A stretch of DNA of 58,590 nt, from assembly GCA_036703275.1 (NCBI GenBank), contig DATNPK010000077.1:1-58590 (forward strand). Direction: 5' to 3'. Under the pieces are notes generated by a model, which had not been told where the DNA came from, made no database searches, and saw only the letters and a program-made list of their open reading frames with translations. The translations under genes were made by a program, and so were the position numbers. Source of the stretch: Coleofasciculaceae cyanobacterium. Its GTDB lineage: Bacteria > Cyanobacteriota > Cyanobacteriia > Cyanobacteriales > Xenococcaceae. Within the stretch, counting starts at the first letter, position 1; every line of letters starts with the position of its first letter. Positions 53,095 through 58,590 of the stretch are shown piece by piece.

Positions 53095-53115
53095 AAGAGT
53101 CAAGAGTCAAGAGTC
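53095..53115. repeat. Three heptanucleotide units (STRR-like) overlapping a gene end
   Basis: AAGAGTC repeated three times at 53095-53115. The last units encode the final residues and stop of the YqhA gene on the other strand, so repeat DNA has been captured into a coding end. Confidence 0.65.
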
Positions 53116-53715
53116 AGCCAGATCGTGGTGAGAATTCTTAATAGCAGCAGGTAAGCGTTTACGAGACTTAGTATGGCTTAAGTGCAGTAAATATTGACTG
53201 ATAGAAATAAGTAAGATTGCCAAAGCAATATAAAGCACGTCACTTAACTTGCCAATTTCTATAGTAAGCATTTGCTTAAATAAACTAACAATTAAAGCAA
53301 CAACAATTACATTGACTAATTTACCTTTAAGTTCTTCTAGGCTTTCGCTTTGGAGAATACTAGAATCATCTTGATGCTTAATTTCTATTTCCGAGATAAA
53401 CAACTCATAAATACCAAAAGCAAAAATCAACAAAACAATGCCGATTAAATAATAGTCAACGCCACCAATAATATATGACACGGTTTTAATCGTTATTGCC
53501 CCTTCAGGATCTTCAGTATTTATGGCTAAAGTCAATCCTGCCCAAATATCTACTGTACCGATTACGATCAAGCGTAAGGCACTTAATAAACTAAAGATAA
53601 CTGGAACTACGATAAAGAAGCGAAAATTCCAAATAGCAGCTTCAAAAATTAACTCGAGCTTTCTCAATTTTCCGGTGCTTTTTTTTTTCATTGACGATCG
53701 CAGATCATTAATCAT
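53107..53715 (-). CDS. YqhA/UPF0114-family membrane protein
   Basis: A 202-residue protein with about four membrane helices (FRFFIVVPVIFSLLSALRLI, YYLIGIVLLIFAFGIYELFI, VIVVALIVSLFKQML, YIALAILLISISQYLL). The block GVDYYLIGIVLLIFAFGIYELFIS is characteristic of the family, whose function is unknown. The ends are basic. ATG 53715, with an alternative ATG at 53691. Its last four codons and stop fall in a heptanucleotide repeat. It is co-directional with the glycosyltransferase gene upstream, only 19 nt away. Confidence 0.8.
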   Translation of the reverse strand: MINDLRSSMKKKSTGKLRKLELIFEAAIWNFRFFIVVPVIFSLLSALRLIVIGTVDIWAGLTLAINTEDPEGAITIKTVSYIIGGVDYYLIGIVLLIFAFGIYELFISEIEIKHQDDSSILQSESLEELKGKLVNVIVVALIVSLFKQMLTIEIGKLSDVLYIALAILLISISQYLLHLSHTKSRKRLPAAIKNSHHDLADS

Positions 53716-53734
53716 TAACTGCTAATGACGGAAT

Positions 53735-54943
53735 TTAAACTGAGTCTTTGACCCATTGTAAGTGTTGGGGTAACAAGTTGGCTAAATCATAGCTTTCTAA
53801 GATCGTTTCTCTAGCTTTAACGCGAATGACTGCCATTTTCTCAGAATTCTCCAAAGCTTTAATGACGCGATCACTAATTTCCTCAGGATCGAAGAAATTA
53901 ACCAGCAAACCATTAACATTATCTTCAATTACCTCCGTCACGGGAGCAGTATCGGAAGCCACAATTAGACATCCTGTAGCTAAAGCTTCGAGCATTGACC
54001 AAGAAAGCACAAAAGGACGAGTCAGATAGATATGTACCGAAGAAGCCTGTAACACCTGGAGATACTCATCATAGGGCAATAAGTCCGTAAAGTGGACCCG
54101 ACTTAAATCTAAAGGGAATTTTTCCAGCATCGCTTCTTTATAGGTTTTCCCGTCAGCCAGATTTTTGCCATAGGCTACGCGATTTTTACCGACGATGACA
54201 AAATGACACTGAGGCCGCTTTAGTTGCAGAATCGATATAGCTTCAATTAATTGAGGAAAACCGCGATAGGGTTCCATACCTCGGGCAACATAGGTAACAA
54301 TTTCTGGGGCTTGAGCAAGATCGAGATTTATCCGTGGCAAAGACAATTTGGCATTTGCCATCGGTTTGAAGTAATTTGTATCGATGCCGTCGTGATGGAC
54401 TTTAAGCTTGCTTTGAAATTCTTGGGGAAATTGCGATCGCTGCCACTGAGTCGGTGATAAGCCGCGATCGCAACTGACTAAATCTAATAAAATTGGCGCG
54501 TTTTTAATCCGAATCCTGGCTTCATCATCAGCATTAATTGGATCGCTGGGGTCAAAGCTAGCATCTGAGCCATAGGCACGATAAAACCACTCAAAATAGC
54601 AAAGTAAGGTGGCTCGAGGAAATATATCCTTCATAAATAAGGTTGGTCCCCATCCAGAATGTCCGTATACTAAGTCAGGATAAAAACCCCGATCTTTTAA
54701 TTTCTGTGCCACTCGATATACACTTTGGGCTTCTAAAACTGCATTTTCTAAAGGTTTTACATAATGATGAGTTTCAGGGCGAGCAGGGCGAGATTTTTCA
54801 TATACTACTTTATTAACTCCTGCAATCTGACCTTCTGGACGATTTGTGGCATAAACCACAGTGTTTTGACTATCTTGGCCTAAAACTGTCGCTAGATGGC
54901 GAAATTGAGCTGGAAAATTAGGATGTAAAAATAAAATTTTCAT
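53735..54943 (-). CDS. Glycosyltransferase (GT4-like, GT-B fold)
   Basis: A 402-residue retaining glycosyltransferase. The N-terminal Rossmann half opens with KILFLHPNFPAQFRHLA and includes DLVYGHSGWGPTLFMKDIFP. The C-terminal half holds the donor-binding blocks FVIVGKNRVAYGK, IYLTRPFVLSWSMLEALATGC (E-x7-E-like region) and VNGLLVNFFDPEEISDRV. It is cytoplasmic or peripherally membrane-bound. Likely roles are exopolysaccharide or glycolipid synthesis; no pathway genes flank it. The start ATG 54943 is close to the divergent DUF1517-like gene, so their promoters share about 100 bases. Confidence 0.88.
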   Translation of the reverse strand: MKILFLHPNFPAQFRHLATVLGQDSQNTVVYATNRPEGQIAGVNKVVYEKSRPARPETHHYVKPLENAVLEAQSVYRVAQKLKDRGFYPDLVYGHSGWGPTLFMKDIFPRATLLCYFEWFYRAYGSDASFDPSDPINADDEARIRIKNAPILLDLVSCDRGLSPTQWQRSQFPQEFQSKLKVHHDGIDTNYFKPMANAKLSLPRINLDLAQAPEIVTYVARGMEPYRGFPQLIEAISILQLKRPQCHFVIVGKNRVAYGKNLADGKTYKEAMLEKFPLDLSRVHFTDLLPYDEYLQVLQASSVHIYLTRPFVLSWSMLEALATGCLIVASDTAPVTEVIEDNVNGLLVNFFDPEEISDRVIKALENSEKMAVIRVKARETILESYDLANLLPQHLQWVKDSV

Positions 54944-55051
54944 AACTACGCGCTTAAACTAGGAGTATTATGAATTCCCAATTTTAGCTTACGTCCAACT
55001 GAGGATAACAATAGTGCTAGATTGATAAAATACCTTCAAACTTTACAGCTC

Positions 55052-55654
55052 ATGACTTCTTGGCGCGATCGCATCTCGAAATTTAGTGGCAAAACCCGCT
55101 TTGTCGTATCTCGCATTTTTATCCACTTAGCAGGAGCGGAAATTGCTCCCATGTTAGGTGTCTTAAATCGTGTCGCTAGAGAAGCAATTGACGCTGATGG
55201 CGATCTAGAAGTACTGGGAGAAGGGTTAGTCTCTGTCTGCCAAAATCTGCTGCAAATGAGTAATGATTGGCAATCTGCGGGCAATGAGGGAGATGTGTTT
55301 TGGGATGAGGGAGAAGCAGGGGATTATGTCAATGAACTGTTTACCGATTCCGCCCAAAGATATCTCAGTGCCATAGATACTACTGAAGATATTAACGATA
55401 ACGAGCCTTTGTCTCTACCTATCACTAGCAATCTAGTAATTATCTTAACCGTTGCTATGACTGGGGAATCGACCGAGCTAGAAACCAATCTCGCCGATGT
55501 AGAAGCGTTGGAATATGGACTCAAAGCTTTAATTAATCTCCATTATCAAGAAAAGCTCAGAGCGATTCAAATCCATTTCTCACCTGCCAAATTAGGTGAT
55601 GAGCTAGATGGAGAGCAATTATTACTTAACTTTCCTGAATTGATTCCCCTTTAA
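55052..55654 (+). CDS. DUF1517-like cyanobacterial protein
   Basis: A 200-residue soluble protein. A helical N-terminus (TRFVVSRIFIHLAGAEIAPM; EAIDADGDLEVLGEGLVSVC) precedes an acidic linker and a C-terminal alpha/beta part: SNLVIILTVAMTGES, VEALEYGLKALINLHYQ and LRAIQIHFSPAKLGDELDGE. This last part resembles the C-terminal region of cyanobacterial DUF1517 proteins, though without their membrane segment. Function unknown. ATG 55052 is preferred over TTG 55022. It is divergent from the glycosyltransferase. Confidence 0.6.
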   Translation: MTSWRDRISKFSGKTRFVVSRIFIHLAGAEIAPMLGVLNRVAREAIDADGDLEVLGEGLVSVCQNLLQMSNDWQSAGNEGDVFWDEGEAGDYVNELFTDSAQRYLSAIDTTEDINDNEPLSLPITSNLVIILTVAMTGESTELETNLADVEALEYGLKALINLHYQEKLRAIQIHFSPAKLGDELDGEQLLLNFPELIPL

Positions 55655-55784
55655 CAAAGTTAAAAACTGTTCGAATGCTCAGTGTAGAGCTAATTTTAGT
55701 TGACAAATGTTAGTCTCAAGTTGTTTTTGGGGAATCTTATAAACATCAACCTCATAACATATTGAGATCAATAAGTTTTGCATG

Positions 55785-58355
55785 ATGAACAAGTCCAACC
55801 CTAAAAGCATCGATTACTAATTAAAAATCAGTCAAATCGGCGTACTGTTAATTTGGAATCTGCGACTTGTTCTATTGGTCGAGATGAAAAAAATTTGATA
55901 GTTCTCAATTCGCCTAAAATTTCTCGTTATCATGCAACCCTGCTGAGAATTACTACCCCAGGAGCTGATAGTCATCAGTTTCGGATTATTGATGGCGATT
56001 TGAACGGCAGACGTAGTAGAAATGGTATTGAGGTCAACGGTAATCGCTGTTTTTCCTATGACTTGCAGGATGGGGATGTGATTAGTTTTTGTGAGGGAAT
56101 AATTGCCAAATATTATGCAGTCAACACTCCAACATCATCTCAGCCATTAAATTCTTCTTTTGATGGGGAAGATGATGATGATCCCAACGCGACTCGTTTC
56201 TTTGGTAACTCAAATAATTCTCACCAGATTACTACCCGTAAAACTATGGAGATATCAGAGGAAGAACGTCAAGCATCAATTCAACAGTCTTTAGAACGCT
56301 TGGCATCTTTTCCCGAGCTTTTATTCCGATCCAATTATCGAAATCGATATAAAAGGCAATATTACCTATTTAAATCCTGCTGCTCTTAAAAGTTTTCCTA
56401 CTATCCAAAAAGATCGACTAAACCATCCAATTCTAGCTGGTGTACTTGCTTTAGTTAAGGCAGAAAAAGAAACCTCTATTGTGCGTGAAGTTGCGATCAA
56501 AGACAAAATTTTTGAACAATCCATACATTGGATTTTTGCCAGCCATTTAGTTAGATGCTATGTCTCAGATATAACTAAACGTAAACAAGCTGAATTAATT
56601 CTCAAACAGGCACATAAAGAGCTAGAAACAAGAGTAGAGCAGCGTACCTCAGAATTAGCTTATAACAACAGAATATTAAAGCAGGAAATTGCCGAACGCA
56701 AGCAAGCAGAACAAGAAATTCGTCTTTTACAAACGATTACCCAGGCTATCACCGAGGCTCGTGATTTTGATGATGCGATCGCAATTATATTACGTAAAGT
56801 CTGTCAAACTGTTGGCTGGAGCTTTGGAGAAGCCTGGATTCCCGATAAAACAGCTAATCTACTTGAAATTAGTCCTTCTTGGTATTCCAGTATGGAAAAG
56901 CTGAAATATTTTAGAGAAGGCAGCGAAAAATTCGTTTTCTCCAATAACGTTGGCAAACCAGGAAGAGTATGGGCAACTAAAAAACCTGAATGGACGGAAG
57001 ATGTATCCCTACAGAATGAAGAAAATTTTCTGAGAAGTAAAATTGCTCAAGCAGTAGGGTTAAAAGCTGCTTTGGGAGTTCCCATGATTGCTAATGATGA
57101 AGTAATCGCAATTCTAGTCTTTTTTGATTCTTCGGTTCATACTGAAAACACTCAAATGGTAGATTTAGTGGCATCTGTTGCGGCTCAATTAGGTTTAATT
57201 ATTGAGCGCAAGCGAGCTGATGATGCTTTACGCTCTAGTATGGCAACTAATCGCGCTATTTTAAATGCGATTCCCGATCTTATCTTTAGGATTGATAGAA
57301 AGGGAATTTTTGTTAACTTCAAAGCTGCCAAAGAGAAAAATTTATTAACTCCAGAGAAAGAGTTCTTAGGAAAATATGTTGGCGATGTATTCCCTGAAGA
57401 TATAGCTTCGCCAATCTTAAATTGTCTTGCCAAGACTTTTGTTACGGGTGAAGTCGAGTTATTAGAATGCCAAATTACTCAAGAAGATAAAGTTCACAGC
57501 TACGAAATCCGCTTTGCCATCAGTAATGTCAATGAAGTGATGGCAATAGTGCGTGATATTACCGAACGTAAACAAGCAGAAGAAGATATTCGTAGAACTT
57601 TAAAACAAGAGAAAAAATTAAATGAATTAAAAAGCCGTTTTGTGACGATGGCATCCCATGAATTTCGGACTCCCTTGGCTTCAATTTTATCTTCTTCAGA
57701 ACTGTTGGAGCATTACAGCCATAAGTGGGGTGAAGATAAGAAATTTCGTCATCTATACCGCATCCAAAGTTCAGTCAAGCACATGACTGACTTATTGAAT
57801 GATGTCTTGTTATTAGGTAAGGCTGATGCTGGAAAGCTGAAATTAAACCCTACCAAAATTAACTTGGTTCAATTCTGTCAAGATCTAGTCGAAGAAGTAG
57901 GGTTAAACTCTGCAACTCATCAAATTGTATTTCAAGTTAAAAATCATCGAGAAGTAACTAATAACTGCGAGCAGAAATCACTTAATACAGAAGATGAATC
58001 CTGTCTTAGTGCTTGTATGGACGAAAAAATACTGCGTCATATTCTGTATAATCTGTTGTCAAATGCGATCAAGTATTCTCCTGATGCCGATCGCGTTGTG
58101 TTCGATTTAATTTGTCAACCAAAACAAGCAATCTTCCGCATTCAAGATTTTGGTATTGGTATTCCTGTTAAAGATCAAGAGCAATTATTTGATTCTTTTC
58201 ATCGGGCTGATAACGTGGGTTCGATCCCAGGGACTGGTTTAGGATTACCCATTGTCAAAAGATCCGTGGACTTGCATTTCGGGACAATCATGATGATTAG
58301 CCAGATTGAAGAGGGATCTACCTTCACTGTCACTTTGCCGTATCTTAATCTATGA
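55785..58355 (+). pseudogene. FHA-PAS-GAF-PAS histidine kinase gene split by two frameshifts
   Basis: One gene is readable over three segments. Segment 1 (ATG 55785) starts MNKSNPK. Segment 2 (about 55806-56325, another frame) is an FHA domain with SIGRDEKNLIVLNSPKISRY and NGIEVNGNRC, then a linker ending LERLASFPELL. Segment 3 (first frame again, to 58355) starts inside a PAS domain (PIIEIDIKGNITYLNPAALK) and continues through a coiled linker, GAF (about 56740-57200), PAS, HisKA (MASHEFRTPLASIL) and ATPase (NLLSNAIKYS, DFGIGIP, GTGLGLPIV). The lesions near 55805 and 56328 shift the frame in opposite directions, so they compensate. The kinase part could still be translated alone from GTG 56481 (624 residues). 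Confidence 0.75.
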
Positions 58356-58425
58356 AAAGTATAATGTTCGCTGAAACTTAACTAAAGTTGTACTTAATTT
58401 TATACACAAGTAGTTGCACTGTAAT

Positions 58426-58590
58426 TTAAATTATAGCATTACGCATATCACGTGTTTGACATTTTTTGAAAGCGGCATCAACACATTCTCTTACTGTCTC
58501 AAATTCTTTAATTCTCTGCTTGATCCAGGTTTTAAGAACAGACCACCAACGCTCAATTTTATTCAAATCTGGAGAGTAGGGAGGCAGGTA
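58426..58590 (-). CDS. IS630-family transposase, C-terminal part
   Basis: The last 54 codons of a transposase running in from beyond the window end; its stop is at 58426-58428. YLPPYSPDLNKIERWWSVLK is the third catalytic block of IS630/Tc1-type DDE enzymes, with the glutamate of KIERWW as the last acid of the triad. The rest is a helical tail (TWIKQRIKEFETVRECVDAA). The usual PDLNPIE reads PDLNKIE here. The terminal inverted repeat should lie in 58360-58425 but cannot be defined without the other end. Confidence 0.88.
   Translation of the reverse strand, partial: YLPPYSPDLNKIERWWSVLKTWIKQRIKEFETVRECVDAAFKKCQTRDMRNAII

Overview
The window is chromosomal DNA from a cyanobacterium. The evidence is dense HIP1 octamers (GCGATCGC), a CyanoQ/PsbQ photosystem II lipoprotein, a Tic22-like protein, a C5-pathway hemL, a GH100 invertase, a LabA-like NYN protein, short heptanucleotide tandem repeats, and several small families seen mainly in cyanobacteria. 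Composition is AT-rich (about 40 % GC by eye), apart from one clearly GC-richer block at 17.5-25.2 kb. I cannot fix the genus; a unicellular or colonial cyanobacterium with a repeat-rich genome fits.

Layout. 0-2.3 kb: 3' end of a TnpB (IS200/IS605-type) element that has landed on the 5' end of a Crp/Fnr-family gene, an intact tandem paralogue of that gene, and an orphan zinc-ribbon frame. 2.4-15 kb: mostly housekeeping (hom, gltX, ahcY, a DedA/VTT protein, exoD, hrcA, a rhodanese, a DUF3352 protein, a XerC/D-type recombinase, a DUF7219 protein) plus an isolated methyltransferase. 15.3-17 kb: hemL, then a frameshifted AraC remnant. 17.5-25.2 kb: two very large tandem hybrid histidine kinases. 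25.2-26.2 kb: a gene graveyard with MazF-like and IS630 remnants. 26.3-29.6 kb: tic22, prmC and tsaC/sua5 in a row, then a kinase-like protein with a degenerate ATPase part. 29.7-38 kb: a small tryptophan-rich protein, folB, proA, a coupled FAD oxidase and alpha-carbonic anhydrase, psbQ, an alpha/beta hydrolase lacking its nucleophile, a GNAT protein, a broken ParD gene and a GlnT-type ligase. 38.3-47 kb: a Phd/VapC module, an RmlD-like reductase, an outer-membrane protein, msrB, a HAMP histidine kinase, a lipoprotein nuclease and putA. 47.2-48.6 kb: the GH100 invertase. 48.6-53 kb: an accessory, decaying stretch with palindromic repeats, a wrecked membrane-protein gene, a NYN protein, a HAD fragment, a frameshifted GNAT gene, an unknown protein and an intact GNAT. 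53.1-58.6 kb: a YqhA protein, a glycosyltransferase, a DUF1517-like protein, an FHA-PAS-GAF histidine kinase gene split by two frameshifts, and the 3' end of an IS630 transposase.

Likely functional links visible from spacing: tic22-prmC-tsaC; DedA-exoD; FAD oxidase-carbonic anhydrase (4 nt apart); putA-nuclease-histidine kinase on one strand; the phd/vapC overlap with an upstream operator-like palindrome; and two hybrid kinases 69 nt apart. Much of the interest lies in decay and mobility: at least eight broken genes, four nested palindromic repeats of one family, four heptanucleotide arrays, and three traces of insertion elements. I did not find a CRISPR array, a tRNA or rRNA gene, or a convincing new multi-gene defence system.
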